DNA from: Astrocystis sublimbata
Taxonomy: Eukaryota; Ascomycota; Sordariomycetes; Xylariales; Xylariaceae
DNA length: 64,000 nt
Direction: 5' to 3'
Assembly (NCBI GenBank): GCA_022453515.1
Contig: JAJNNY010000006.1
Coordinates: forward strand, 806,001 to 870,000
The notes beneath the pieces were generated by a model, which had not been told where the DNA came from, ran no database searches, and saw nothing but the letters and a program-made list of their open reading frames with translations. Made by a program: the position numbers and the translations under genes. Of this stretch, positions 22,418 to 34,771 are shown one piece after another. Numbering within the stretch: the stretch's first letter is position 1; every line of letters begins with the position of its first letter.

Positions 22418-24312
22418 GATTGGAAAATAATCATGTCTTTCTTCGCTCTACTGTTGCGACATTTCTAGCAAGCGCATATTGTGACTCGATTAGAATACTC
22501 AGTATAGAAATGATGTCGTATAGTGTTGGGCAAAACGGAGGTTCCCGACCGATACCCAATCGTCCCATACGGCACTAGACGTCATCGAGGCACAGTGCAC
22601 TTACTAGGTACTCTCGGTACTTAAGGTATATGGATCACACGGCTATTGCCAGGTCACTGGATTCTTCCCTTTACTTACTCGTATGTGTACATTCACCTCC
22701 TGAGTGTGGTAAATGCCGCCCAATTCAGAATCTAGAATACTAAGTGTTTTCTTGTCGGTAAAGCTAGACTCATGATAAAATTACTTTAGCTTCAAAGTTT
22801 AGTCGGTGAAGACTACTCAAATAGGCTGGAAGGCTTGGTTCGCCTGCGAGATAGGATAGGCATGAGATGCCGCCACGGTTCGGCCCATATATGTACCTAC
22901 TTTTCCTACAGTTAAACGGGTGTCTGCATATGCCCCGTGCCTCCTTTGCACATTATTCAAAATGTACAACTAATAAACCGAAATTAGGTATGTTACAAGG
23001 AGTTTGTTTCTATATCTAAGTCTGCTGTGCTTGAATTAATCGTCTCAATCCGAGTCACCAAACCTGCGCTAGTGCTGGTGCCGCGGAGTGCCTTGCCGAT
23101 GCAGGTTTGGCCCCTGGGCGGAGCCGCTAGTAGCATTTATCTCCTTGGTTGTTGCTTTAAGTCTTGTGTTATCGCTGGTTGTCTCGGTGGGCGGTGTGCT
23201 TGCCCGCGTCAACAACATCACTACCATTATGCGCTCGTGACGCCCATCAGAATCAAAAACCATGTGTTGACAGACAGCAAGTGATTTTGCTTAAAAGGAT
23301 TCCTCGAACTATTGATTCTACTCGATCCCAAATAGATCGATGGTCTGAGGGCTATTGCCTCCAAGTTAAACCAGCCTCACCAGCATCTACATCCTTGGGC
23401 CATGGGGCAATATGAGACCAATCAACGCCAAAGATTAGGCACAGATAGGTATTATACACATGGTGATAGGGTCACAGGCGAGACAGGTGCTGCTCGGATC
23501 TTCTTAGATAATTGTACAGGGAAGTTCCCCAAGCTGTGCCGCATGCTAAGTATCTCAAATCGGCTTAGGGCGTATAGTCTCCATAAAGGGAATCCCACCC
23601 GCTTTCACAGCACGTGGCTAGAAGCCTTAGGTTTCTGTTACCTGGCGAGCAGGCAAGACCAGGGACCAGGGGGCCAGGATTCGACCAGCTGATGTTGACG
23701 CAACAACTCAGGACAATAGGCAGGATAGTGGGTTTCGAGTTGGGATGCTATACGATCTCAAATTCTCGTCTGCGGCACAGCAGTTGTGGCAACATGTAAT
23801 TGGAATCGGTACGTACTACCCAGCCATGCCAGGTAGTAGTAGTACACGAACCATACTGGTCTCAAATCCATTCTCTAAGCCCGGAAGCTAGTGAGGCAGG
23901 ATCGCAGGTTAGTTAGTTGTTAGTTCTCTTTCCCGCATCCATGGGTTAGGGTTTGAAAAGAAATCTCGTGCTAGACTCTTTGTTGGAAGCTCTAACCTCG
24001 AGGCACATTGTCGGAAGAAACTCAGGCGAAATCAAAGGGGGAGAAGATGAGATGCCGCGCAGCAGCATCTCCTGGCATCAACCATGAGCTGATGCAGTCC
24101 TCCCCGAGCAGGCCCTATGACCATTCCTGCTTGTTGCCATGTTGCAGTTTCGGACCCAATTGTCCCTTGTTCCCGCCCCTTGAAGTCGTAGTTTCCGGAG
24201 GGTAGCGTACCAGGCTCGCCAGGGTCGCGACCTGGGCCCATCTCAAATAAGACCCCAGGCAGCCCGCATCGCAATGCGTTGGTACATTACATCCCTCTAC
24301 TTGATCCAGTGG
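22418..24312. other. intergenic, no gene seen
   Basis: Several short frames (60-96 codons) without recognisable content. TAGGTA-type words near 22605-22630 and a second copy of the recurring 12-mer at 24087-24098. Confidence 0.5.
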
Positions 24313-24343
24313 TATAAATCATTCGGATCGGAACTTTATATAC
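24313..24343 (+). promoter_or_regulatory. paired TATA-like elements
   Basis: TATAAA at 24313 and TTATATA at about 24337, 45-75 bp before the first candidate start codon (24386) of the next gene. With the closer element, the later in-frame ATG at 24413 or 24437 may be the one used. Confidence 0.4.
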
Positions 24344-24385
24344 CACAGAACAATTCTCGTTCAGCACAACAACACCAACGGCCTG

Positions 24386-25920
24386 TTGAGGACAGGTGAT
24401 CGACATTTACATATGCTCAACATCATTTCATTCGAGATGCCCTCACGAACCTGGGCGGTGACGTCGAAAGTTCTACGACGACTTAGTAGAGACCAGCCAG
24501 TCTTTAAGAATGTGGACGACACAGGCGCCCATCGCCTGACAGCGAACACAAACGACATGTCAGGCAGAGCCAAAACAGAAACATCTCACAAAACGATCGA
24601 AAAACTTCCCCTCGCGGTCGACATTCTCGATGATCCTAGTTCCGTAAATCAACAGTTGGACTGTCCCTTATTTGCCAAGCTCCCTGCCGAGCTGCGTGAA
24701 ATGATATGGGACTACACGCTAGCGGCATATGAAAACCTCGATGCACTATATCCATTGAACGAGGCCTACGCCAGGCCAGGCCAGGCAGCTCCGTTGCGTA
24801 TTGCTGTTGAGCTTTTGCTCACCTGTCGTGCCGTTTACCTTGAGGCTTTCCTCGTCCCTTTCCACAACCCCATGACCGTTTTTGACGGGCATCCCGATGT
24901 TGTGCCTCCAACAAACCCGCTACAATGCACTCCATCGAACTTGCGTCTATGTCGCAAGCTCCGACCTTGGCAATTTGCCAACATCACATCACTAGATGTA
25001 AGCGTGCAGCAGTATATGCTAGAAGGAGGTAAGCTGGAACCCACTGAGAAAGGCAGCTTTCCATCAACTACCGGAATTAACGATCGGTCTTTCCAGGCGC
25101 GATTGAGCGAGTCTCTCGTCTATCGGGTAACAAGGGTCGGCACAAAGGCTATGAAACGCGGGGATTTACCCTTGCAGGGTATGCATCCTTTTCACCATTC
25201 AAAGAGGCGAAGACACAAGCATGCGACGTTTCGCTGCGCCCCGAAGCTGCCGCGACACGTGCCACCTTGATTAGGAGCTTATTCACAGGCAAGAAGATCA
25301 CACATCTCACGTTACGCATGTCCCACACCGATTGGTGGGCCTGGACATCGTGTCCTCAGGCTGGTGCCAACAACTCCCATGAAGCATTACGACTGGAGCC
25401 GATGATAAATGTCACCGACCGACGTGAGACAAGCACCGCGATGATCGAGGGCCATGAAGCCCGCAAAATGGGGAAAGAGCCAGACTTCAATCTCGACGAG
25501 TTTGAGAAGCAGGGACGCTGGGGCATGCAATTCGCAGAACACTGGCCCGATCTGAAGACGCTCGAGTTGGTCCTCGAAACATACGTGCAGAAAGAGAGCC
25601 AGCTCGACACGGTCATACAATGCGCCAAGCTGTGGACATTCCCTCTGAACGATGCAAAGCAGCTCGAATGGAACGGCAGGGAACAGACCTGTGTACGATG
25701 GCGCGGCGCAAACCGATATAGCGACGATAGCGAGTTGGGCTTGTCATGGCCTCATGACAAGCCAGGCTCGCTCGCGTCTCACCGTACACCGATTACACAA
25801 TGGCGCCCAGCCACCAATGACGGAGTTGAAGCGATGCCTGCGCAGGAGTTTGTAACAAAGTCGCTGGTCTTCTCTCGACGCAGTAGTATTGATGCATCGG
25901 GTTCACTGGGCGATTGTTAA
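24386..25920 (+). CDS. F-box-like/DUF7730-type protein, up to 488 aa
   Basis: Exon 1 is 24386-25028, exon 2 is 25097-25920. The 68-nt intron (GTAAGC ... TTTCCAG) restores the conserved run QYMLEGG-AIERVSRL, and without it the frame breaks. Alternative starts are ATG 24413 and 24437. Near residue 105, CPLFAKLPAELREMIWDYTL is the LPxELRxxIW helix of the F-box-like fungal family; then LLLTCRAVYLEAFLVPFHN, the 'TC+.vY.E' motif. Exon 2: GYASFSPFKEA, KKITHLTLRMSHTDWWAW, and an LKTLELVLETYVQKESQLD segment, which match the order in related fungal proteins. These are probable substrate adaptors or scaffold proteins; no biochemical function is established that I know of. Ends in a Ser/Arg-rich tail. 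Confidence 0.85.
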
Positions 25921-28060
25921 ATTCCTATTTTACATCACTTACGGTGGGGGGCTAGTCATGAATACACGCAGCCTAGAAGCAACTTGATTGATTGAAGAAG
26001 ACAGACATATGTAGTCCTAAGTCAGGGTTCACATTGACAACACTTGCTGACAAGAGTCCCGCATAAAAAATCATGTAGTATTTGGCGTCCCTCAATCCGG
26101 GTCTGATAGCCTATCGAGCTACAGGTACATGTAATTTGAAGCATGTCCGAACAGGGGCTACGGTAATCGTCACTGGTCAGCGGCTATCTGCAAAGATGCG
26201 ACCAAAGTTGTATGCACTGAGGAGTAGGGTTCCTACCGAAGCGGGAACTCCAAAAATCGATAATCAATAAATAATAGCCTGAAATTATGCACAAATGCAA
26301 TATTAGTCCCCTGCAGTCAAGATACGTACCCTCCAGAATCTAGGGATCGTCGAACCTGCCTCGCCTGCTGGTTTCGACTGCATACAAATTCGGTGTAGGG
26401 TGGAGCATGGGGCTGTGGGACAAAGATGTTGTGGCCCATATCCTACTAGGTATTTAACGCTTTAATACGTGACCTGACATACCGCAACATGTCCTCGGTG
26501 TTGGATCGTGATCTCAAATCCTATGCGGAGGAGGATGTTGCTTTGGATGGGTGGCGCTATGAGACCTGTGCTTGTGCTTGTGCTTGTGCTTTGATTCTCT
26601 GCCCCGTATTGAGTGTGCTGATCGAACATGCGATCACGGCACGATGCGCTGCGTTTTCCTGTTCATGCGGGAGTGCCAATGTAACATAAACGATTTGAGT
26701 TCCTAGGTTGACTTGTCCTCACGGTGATCTGAGGGCTGCGGAGCTCCTTACGAGCCTCGCATCTTACAGGGAGAAGATGCCGGTACGCATAGGCTACTTC
26801 CGCCGAGCTTTCGGATTCACTTCCTTGTCGACCATGTCTGTGCCGCCCACTACATGAGTATTTATGGGTCATTTGGGGGTCCATCAATATCTGCTACCGG
26901 CTACTTAACATCAATACTACTTTGGGGCTTAAACACGACACCACTTGCTCGGGGAGAAATATATTCGCGCAGATCCCCCTTCGAGGTATGGCACGATTGC
27001 AACGTCAGTTGCTCAATAGTTTCATGGATGAGGGCCGATTCAGACCCGCAGGTCCAACTGCCTGTCGTTGGGGGATTGGATGGGCTCTGTCCGGAAATAA
27101 AGTGAACATTGACTTGGGAACCATGGAGCATTGCGTCAGTAATTGCGATTATGCGATATTTGATATACGACACACGAGTTTTGGTTTGCATCTGAGAAGG
27201 ACCGTTCAGTATCTAGGTAGGTAGGTAGTAGGTAAGAGGCATATGATATTTCATCCTGCGATGATTGGTGCATTACCGTGTTGAACCATCAGCGGAACCC
27301 AGCAGCGTATGTAAGCCAGACGGGTATAACGTAATCGCCTTGCAATAGCTATCGCGGACCTCGTGACGTCACCCTCTTACCTTAGGTAGGTAGTTACGCC
27401 TGTTGCTGTTGTAAGTTGATGATGTAGGTAGGCCCTTAGAAACCCTGAACCAAAGCGTACACTATCTATCGCGTTGATAGTATCTTCAAGCTGGAACTGC
27501 CACTAATCGTGCACGATATGCTGCTGTTTTACAAAGCGACAAGTTGCGACAAATTGCGACTTGAAGATAGTTTTGTAACGCCTACCTCGAGTCAGCTCAC
27601 ATAATTCGCGCTATGAACCCCAGTATTCAGCCCTGTGCGTCCGATTTACAGTGGGTGGGTTTGGGAATCGCGATACTTCCAACCATCAACTCAAAGCCCT
27701 CTAAGCTTCCCCGAAATACTTATACAAAAGTGACTAGCTTACCCTAACTAGACAACTATCCATTCTACCTTAAAAGAAGAAATTAAAAGGTTGTACTATG
27801 CCTTACTACAATACTACCTTCTAAGCTGATAGTAAGATGTATCAAAGTAAACGCGAACATGTCAAAGATACCTACACGCAAGCAGTGCGACCTGCCTGAG
27901 GTCTTGTATCGTGTATATGGTAGAACAGACACGGTTTCTAGAGCCTCGCGGGGGCCAATTCCAGATAAATAATCATACTGTCCCGCTAAGGTCTCCCTCC
28001 TTATCTAGCACCGATATTTTCTACTGCTCGTATACCACCACCAGCCGCCCCATCTTAACA
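25921..28060. other. intergenic, no gene seen
   Basis: No supportable coding frame. Contains a (TGTGCT)x4 repeat, TAGGTA tracts at 27211-27235 and 27377-27395, and AT-rich sequence at 27.7-27.9 kb that probably belongs to the promoter of the lyase gene. Confidence 0.55.
26567..26590. repeat. (TGTGCT)x4 microsatellite
   Basis: Four perfect 6-bp copies in noncoding DNA. Confidence 0.9.
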
Positions 28061-28936
28061 ATGCGTACTCTCAGGGCCTGCCTTCTTTCGGCGTTGTGCC
28101 TGACATCCGCCACAGCAAAATATCTTGTGAGCTACAACGCAAGTGCCGGAGACGACCCGAGCATCCTAGGCCTCTTGAACGTCAATGGCTGGAATCGAGA
28201 CGACTGGCCCAAGGGCCAAGGCCAAAACAACTCGCTGTACTTCAAGACGGCAACGGATCCTGAGGGTGTACCTGCTGCGCACGTCCACAAGAGCGCCCAC
28301 TTCACGCGCGCCGAGTACCATATGCTGAAGGACAAAACCGTCGTAGACATGACATATTACGTCGGCTACAGGGTCAGGTTCGACGCCGTGGACTACCAGA
28401 CATTTGTCTGGCAGTGGAAAAACTATGATGGGTCAACCATCGAGGCGGACAACGTCCCCGCAGTCCTCACGTTCAGGAAGGATGGAGATGACTCTGATTA
28501 CCACACGATGTGAGTTTATAAGCCATTCCACGTTGTCGTTCGTCATCAGACTAATCCAAAGGGGCCCAGTGTGCTCCAGGCAAACCCCAGCGCCAAAGCC
28601 GGTGATGCACGCGTCGTCTGGTCGCAGGAACTGACGATGGGCAAGACGTACACCTTTGGACTCGTCGTTAACACGTCGCAAAAAGGCGGCTACATCCAGC
28701 TCTACTTTGACGGCGCGCTGGCCACGATGACGGATGCGTCTGGGCAGAAGACGAAAAAGCTCGCCGGCAACTTCTTTCCGGGCGGCAAGAGCGCCAACTC
28801 AAGTCCTAAAATCGGATTATATGGTAACGGCTTGAACAACAAGGGAGCAGCAGCTTGTGACTTGTATATCTATAATGTTATTGTTGGGACCACTTTGGCA
28901 AATATCGCAGATATACCTGGTGTGGTCAACGAGTGA
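28061..28936 (+). CDS. secreted polysaccharide lyase, PL20-like (glucuronan lyase), 271 aa
   Basis: Exon 1 is 28061-28509 and exon 2 is 28570-28936; the 60-nt intron has GTGAGT, GACTAATC and CCCAG. The ATG at 28061 follows AACA and opens a signal peptide, MRTLRACLLSALCLTSATA, cleaved near KYLVSYNA. The mature part (about 250 aa) is one beta-jelly-roll-like domain: VVDMTYYVGYRVRFDAVDYQ, FVWQWKNYDG, VPAVLTFRKDGD, QELTMGKTYTFGLVVNT, GYIQLYFDGALATM, and KIGLYGNGL. Length and motif order fit fungal PL20 endo-beta-1,4-glucuronan lyases, which cut polyglucuronic acid by beta-elimination outside the cell. Assignment is by resemblance; a PL7- or PL14-type alginate-lyase-like fold is the main alternative. 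Confidence 0.68.
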
Positions 28937-29454
28937 TACAGAGATGAGAGATAAACGGTGGTGGGGGTATATGATTCAACTCATTAGGGGGCTCTGTAGA
29001 GGTAGCTAGCTTATCGCCGAAAGTGTCCTCCTCCAGCTTCACTTCTGCCAGCTGTCACCGCTTGTCTCACTGTCTCTTGCCCAAGATTCGATGTCGTCCC
29101 TTCGGCCCTAGCTTGACTATCGTTGCATCTCACATATTGATGTGATTGGAAAGGGTGGCGGCCAACAATCATGTTTTTCTGATCCAATATCTTTGGTGCT
29201 TACTCCTAGTCGCCTCGTGGGCCGCAACAGAATGAATCATAATGAGTTGTTGTCGCGAGACGTGACATAGAGCGCAAGCCGCACGAATTGGCGACTTGAC
29301 CGGGTCAATTTGACCGACCAGAATAACAGCCGCCTCTACAAAGCCACCTCCCTGGTTCAATAAATGTTATAAGTAATACCTACGAAACTTTTGCGACATT
29401 CAATCCAATGTGTCGCACGCGCATACTGTACTTGTTCGTCTAATTACTTCGTCA
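28937..29454. other. intergenic, no feature seen
   Basis: About 0.5 kb of 3' and promoter sequence with no recognised element. Confidence 0.5.
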
Positions 29455-31451
29455 ATGGATCTGAAGATGGGCCGTTGTATACTATCTACAAAACGGATTT
29501 TCCCCGCCACCCCGCCTCGCTCTGTGACCACCACCCGGTTGTCAATTGCAGATGCAACAGTTGCCCGGTTTACTCCATGTGGTGCTATCTGGTTTTTTGA
29601 CAAGACCGAAGGCATTGATGCAAACGACTTGGCTGCTTTCAATGTTCTAGAGTCAGGTATGTTGATTTGCCTGGGGGCATCTGCTTAGACAAAATCTGAT
29701 CAATCGATTCAGCGCTTTCGGAGACTCTTGATGAATACCCTCATTATGCAGGGCAGCTTCAATGGGCAACAAGAGAACATGTCGAAGGAACCAACAATCC
29801 TCGCTGCGTTGGCCGGCCTATCGTGACTTACGGCTCTTCCAGTGACCCAGGTTTGGAGCTAGTGGTGGTTGAAGACGAAAGAGAGCTCTGTACTCTTGTT
29901 CCAAGTTTAGCTGAGCGTGCAACATCAAAGCGACTATGGAATGCTTCGGCGCTTTCCCAGAGTGAATTTCTTCCGGGGACTACGCTTGCATTCTCAAGCC
30001 TGGGCGAGTTCATGGGCCTCCCTGGGGCTTCTGCTCAGCTTACAGCATTCAAAGTGAGTATCCCCAGATCTCTATTTCCTACCGTAACCCGATGACCAGT
30101 GTGGAATCCTCTACTTGCATTTGCACAAGGGGTTTGCATATGAAGTGTCTCGTGAAGCTACAACACTTTGTAACCCTGCTAGTGTGTAAAAGAAACACCG
30201 GAATCTGTTGCTGATGCTGATGCTGAGTCTTATAGTGCGGCGGTTTTGCTGTAAGCCTAAAGTTGACGCATTGTCTTTCGGACGCGACATGTTTGATGGA
30301 ATTTATCAAGTGCTGGGCTGACCGGTCACGACGTGTTACCAACACCACAACATTGGGGGCCTCCGCAAGACCGAAAGCGTTATTCGATCCCGCACTGCTA
30401 GACGCTCACGCCAACCTCGACCCCAAAGCTAGCGTCCCAGATGCCGAACGGGTCCGACGAGCTCGATCTTTGCCAATGCATCGCTTCGATTGGTGGGCAA
30501 CCGGCGCGCCCGGGTACCCATCATGGGCTACTGCTTCGTCTGATGCAACAAAGCCTCCCCCCGAAGAGCTGTCGCAGACTGAACTCAGCCCATCAATGGA
30601 TCCTCCCTGGCCAACATGGGATCTCGGCGCTGCTGTCGAGCATATGCAAATCCGCTTCAGCAAGTCTGAAGTAGAAAAGATCAAGAATGCGGCCATGAGC
30701 ACCTTGCCAAGCGATTTCCAGGGCGAAAGGGTTTCCCGGCAGGATGCTCTTCTTGCTCACCTTTGGATCCTAGTGAACCGCGCCCGGCAACTAGAAAATG
30801 TGCAGGATCAAGTGTACATGAATATCTCGCTGGGTATTCGTAGCAGGGTTTCGCCACCGTTACCTGACAGCTTCGTAGGGTCCCCTCTACTGTTAGGTCA
30901 CATCAATAAAACCGAATCTGATGCAGCGACCGCGACGGTTGGCGCGGTGGCCCTCGCTATTCGTCGAATGCTGTCTCAATTCACTTCTCAGGCAGTATCG
31001 GACTACCTCTACGAGGCCGCTCAAGAAGTTAGTCCGCAACGATTGTGGCAAGCCTTTCTCGGCTCTCGACATGTGATAGTAACTTCATGGGCACGCTCAC
31101 AAGCTTATGAAGTAGACTTCTTCGGCACAAGATTGGCTCGCTACGTGCAGACTCACATGCCTCATATGGATGGTATCTTGTAAGTGTTTGATTCTCGCAA
31201 TTAAGTCCCCAAATCCAGCAGCATAACCCAGCAACCACCCTTCTTGTTATTGTCCGGCGAACGCATGCTCATTCATTGCTCAATCATGATGAGTTTACTA
31301 ACCCTAGCATTGAAGACAACTTATGGATATCGGCGAAACAGGCGATTTTGATGTCAGCCTTGCTCTAAAATCTGATACGATGGAACGACTGATCAGTGAC
31401 CCAATGTTCAAAGAATATCATGAGTTGGAAGCAAGTTCAAGCTACGCCTGA
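29455..31451 (+). CDS. BAHD-type / trichothecene-acetyltransferase-like acyltransferase, about 540 aa
   Basis: Four exons: 29455-29656, 29713-30053, 30236-31179, 31316-31451; introns start GTATGT, GTGAGT and GTAAGT, and the last uses TACTAAC with an AAG acceptor (the earlier TAG acceptor would end the protein in a wrong frame). Order of motifs: LSIADATVARFTPCGAIWFF, YPHYAGQLQWA, then the catalytic HxxxD as KLTHCLSDATC, later RQDALLAHLWILVNRAR, SLGIRSRVSPPLPDSFVGSP, and a DFGWG-equivalent degraded to VDFFGTRLARYV. C-terminus: GETGDFDVSLALKSDTMERL. Family role: acyl transfer from acyl-CoA to an alcohol or amine of a secondary metabolite; cytosolic, no signal peptide. It sits next to a broken sulfatase and 3.3 kb from a BBE oxidase, compatible with tailoring chemistry, but no core synthase is present. 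Confidence 0.85.
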
Positions 31452-31730
31452 GATGCGATCTGGGCATGCTGCTGTTCAAATGCGTCTGCTTTCTATATGC
31501 AAATCTTTTCGGATAGTTACATCGATCTTTAATGGCCCAAATACAAATTTTACACAGTTCTGATCATTTCTATGCGATGTCAGACATTATCTGAATTTAT
31601 GTGTTTTGGGTAACGTGGTACTTTCCCATCTTTTATCTGCTAAACTTGACTATTTTGTTAATCCTTTCACATACAAACATTTTTGTCCGGCACAGCGATG
31701 TCATTGTTCACCTCTCCTTCAAGTTGACCA

Positions 31731-32126
31731 ATGCGACGCTCGGCGTCACTGAAAGTCGGTGTCTCCGAGCCCATCGGCTGGGAGCTCTTCGCCCGCGGGG
31801 CACTGCGCAAGGGAGATTGGAAGATCGTCCATTTCTCGAAGAAGCATGGGGGCGTGAGCGTCAATGACGACGGCTGGGAGCTTTTCAACATTGCTAAAGA
31901 CCCTGGTGAAACCGAGGATTTGGCTGCTGCGGCGCCGGAGAAGTTGCAAGAGCTACTGGATTGTTGGGATGAGTATGTGATGGAGTGCGGAGTTGTATGG
32001 GGGCAGACGGCTGTGGCTTCGGGCCTGAGCCAGGAAGAGGCCCCTGAGTTTTGGAAAGATGAGATAGACTTGCAGAAGTCATGGATGGGTGCGAAGGGGG
32101 GTGAATGCCCGGCACCTTGTGCTTGA
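31731..32126 (+). pseudogene. orphan C-terminal fragment of an arylsulfatase
   Basis: 131 residues that match only the end of fungal type I sulfatases: IGWELFARGALRKGDWKIVH, then GWELFNIAKDPGETEDLAAA (the W+LYNL..DPgE.+DLA signature), then ELLDCWDEYVMECGVVWG. The catalytic N-terminal region with the C/S-x-P-x-R formylglycine site and metal ligands is nowhere in the window. The segment before 31731 is AT-rich and unlike a sulfatase, so the break lies near 31740. A functional enzyme is impossible. Known families: arylsulfatase or choline sulfatase; which one cannot be told from this part. Likely a rearrangement relic next to the acyltransferase. Confidence 0.82.
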
Positions 32127-32779
32127 CAGAAGAGGGTGTCAACACGAGGAAGAACTTTAATCAAAAGTACACGTGCAGTTCTGCTGGTCAACACGGATAG
32201 CAACTCAAGTGGGTTATAAGACATATTGATGACTGCTGTATGGGTTTGTGGCGTCTGGTGACTTTCTAGCACTTTTATGTGGGAGTTGGACGTTGGCGCC
32301 AACTCCTTGAACTTGTCATGTCACCAAGGTCTAGCAGCCGCTGGTCCTATAGCTGTTTAGTCTGTAGTGCAATGACACCCACAGCCCAACTTTGACTGTA
32401 GGTACGGTAGGTTCTTTTATATCTCTAGTGCATGTACGTTTATACGCATTTGTGAGATTCATGGTTCTATCTTCGACGCCTGGTAGTTACTTGTTATACT
32501 GTAGAAGTGAGTCGCTCGCTACAAGAGCGAGCGGCTGCGGCCCCACCTACATCCCTACAACGGGTACGTGACGTTGACGTCGCGGTATCAACGCGTTACT
32601 TGTTTAGTCTTTGCTACTTTCAGTTTAGTCTTGAGCATAATCCTCGAAACTCAGCTCAGGAGGAATACTCTATCGCCAATTCCAACAGTACGTTTTTTTT
32701 ATTGACCAACATATCGATTTGAACAGGTCGGCCTAGCAAGAGCACAGCAATTTTCCATCAACGGCCCCCAACACAAGAA
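32127..32779. other. intergenic, no gene seen
   Basis: No coding frame. A GTACGTTTTT...GAACAG segment just before the next gene might be a very short leader intron, but it is under 45 nt and doubtful. Confidence 0.45.
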
Positions 32780-33427
32780 ATGGAGCGCATTAGCAACACA
32801 ATTGAGGCCAAGGCAAAAGCCATTCTACTGGGCCTCTGCGCCCATGATCAGTCACTAGCGTCTCACGCCGCACAATTACTTGATCGCATTGAAGCGCGCG
32901 AGAGGTGTAATACTATGACCACCAGCAACAATCAGCAGGGCACGAAACGCAAGGCTCTTCCGCTCAAGATCTGTGTGCAATGCCAGGACGCTTTTTGTGA
33001 AGAAGAAAATCACAATAAGGCTTGCAGGTATCACGACGGTAAGTACTACACATTGTGAATGCATTTTGCGAATCGATATTAATATCACATTGAGAGGCGC
33101 CATATTTCTACAGCCTATCAAAAATAACTCGACGCGATCACAGGAGAACTTGACGTAGATAGTCAGAGCGACGTTTGGGCCGATCACGATGAAGATTGTC
33201 ATGGCCTGATTGACAGTGAGGACAATCGCTTTGAGTTTCCTGAAGGTTTTGTTTGGAGCTGTTGTGGAAAATTGGGATATCGTAGTGGATGCACGCTGGG
33301 AAAGCACAGCGCGACCAGTGGTCAGCGAGGCAGGTATGGCGATCGTCCAGGAACAGACTTCATTGGCACCGAGGGCTCTGAAGTATCTGACACTGGAGAA
33401 TCTGACTCGGAAGATGGGAATCAATGA
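32780..33427 (+). CDS. small Cys/His-rich (CHORD-like) zinc-binding protein, 180 aa
   Basis: Exon 1 is 32780-33038 and exon 2 is 33144-33427; the 105-nt intron starts GTAAGT and ends ATCACAG, and splicing joins CRYHDG to ELDVDSQSD. N-terminal 50 residues are helical (KAKAILLGLCAHDQSLASHA). The metal-binding part reads LKICVQCQDAFCEEENHNKA, CRYHDG, then FVWSCCGKLGYRSGCTLGKH: a CxxC ... C-x-YH ... CC ... C ... H pattern as in a family of fungal 'zinc-finger-like' proteins that resemble a CHORD half-site. The tail is acidic Ser/Glu/Asp. I know no function; DNA binding is not implied. Single-copy position between a sulfatase relic and a BBE oxidase gives no clue. Confidence 0.75.
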
Positions 33428-34771
33428 GCGAAATTCTGGAGTAGTCGGGAGCGGTCATTATCTAGGATGGCACACACGAAATGAGCGAGATTGACTGAAG
33501 TAACATAGCTGGGTCTGGTGTTCGATCTGGGCGCTGATCTTGGATAGATACAGTGGATTGAATGCACGTAGTTGAATGGTCAAATGTGATATTGTGACGG
33601 ACTTATTCAACATCGAAGTAATGTTATTCACGTCGCCCAATAAATTCATTCATTGACTTGTACAAGCGATTAGAACTCACATAACAAGATTGAGTAAGAT
33701 GATCCAACGAAGGGTTCTTATTCATCAGCTCTGGAGCGGTTCCGCTCCCGCGAACCTCCTAGCTGGGCAGTAGTCGCAGATCAGCAGCAAATAGACGTAT
33801 TTCGTGTGACTAGGTCTAGACCGAAGCTAGTCTGACTTATTGAGGTCTGAGGAAGCGAGGTCCATATTCGCTAGATTGGTTGGCCAGGGCTGAACTTTGT
33901 GGCGTCAGGACTTGCAGTGCGCATGCTGCGTTGTAACGGTATGCTGATTGACACCACCAGTACGGATCCGTCCATTTGAGTGAAAAGTTTGCTTCGATGA
34001 AGCAGCGCTTTTATTGAAAGTCTGCTAAAGAGCAGGATTGCATCATATCTATGAGTGAGTCTCATTACTGCCCAAGCTGGCTTTTCCAACGTTGGAAGTC
34101 TACATATCCATTTGATGCTTGCTGTAATATGAGAGATTGGGCTCCTGGCTAGATGACAGTGAACAGAAGAGCACCTGGCACCTCAATCTAATTGTATATA
34201 GATGGGACACGTAGAAGTGTCAGCTTTTCCTTACAATTGCTGACCATCAAGATGAGCCCAGTACATCCAAATGGCCAACCAGATGAGTCACCTACTGAAC
34301 AGATATTACGCACTTCTCGCCATTACTTTCCCTGTGATCAAGTCCTAGGTGTTCATCGCCCCCAAGTAAGGGTATGTCAGCTTGAGGTGCAATGAGATGT
34401 AGCGGTGCTCACCGGTTTCGCCTATTGAACGATAGTACGAGCGGTTCAGCCGTACTAGTTTCCACCTTAAGTTCCATAACCGGGCATCTTATAACGAGCC
34501 ACACACTCTGGGGCTTTCCGGGAACCCAGTAGTGCAATCTATAGCTGAGGTATAAGGCGTCGGCCGAGGGCGAATTGGCATATGATAGGCAAAGTTCAGA
34601 TGAGCGTGTGACAGTGACTTAGCAACTAACCAACGTAAGCTGATGCAGTCCGGTCAGCTCCTAAGGCTGTGCGCCTCGCGAATACGGGAATACGGTGTAG
34701 GGCGAGCATACATATAACAGCTGCGGCAGCTCAATTGTAAATGTTTGACTTGTCAAACTCAAAAGACCAAG
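33428..34771. other. intergenic, no gene seen
   Basis: No supportable coding frame. Holds the third copy of the recurring 12-mer (34638-34649). A TATA-like CATATAAC lies near 34711-34718, about 55 bp before the BBE start. Confidence 0.5.

Noticed and set aside
27911..28060. Longer N-terminus for the PL20-like lyase
   Set aside because: The upstream 50 codons are not protein-like and would bury the signal peptide that starts cleanly at 28061.
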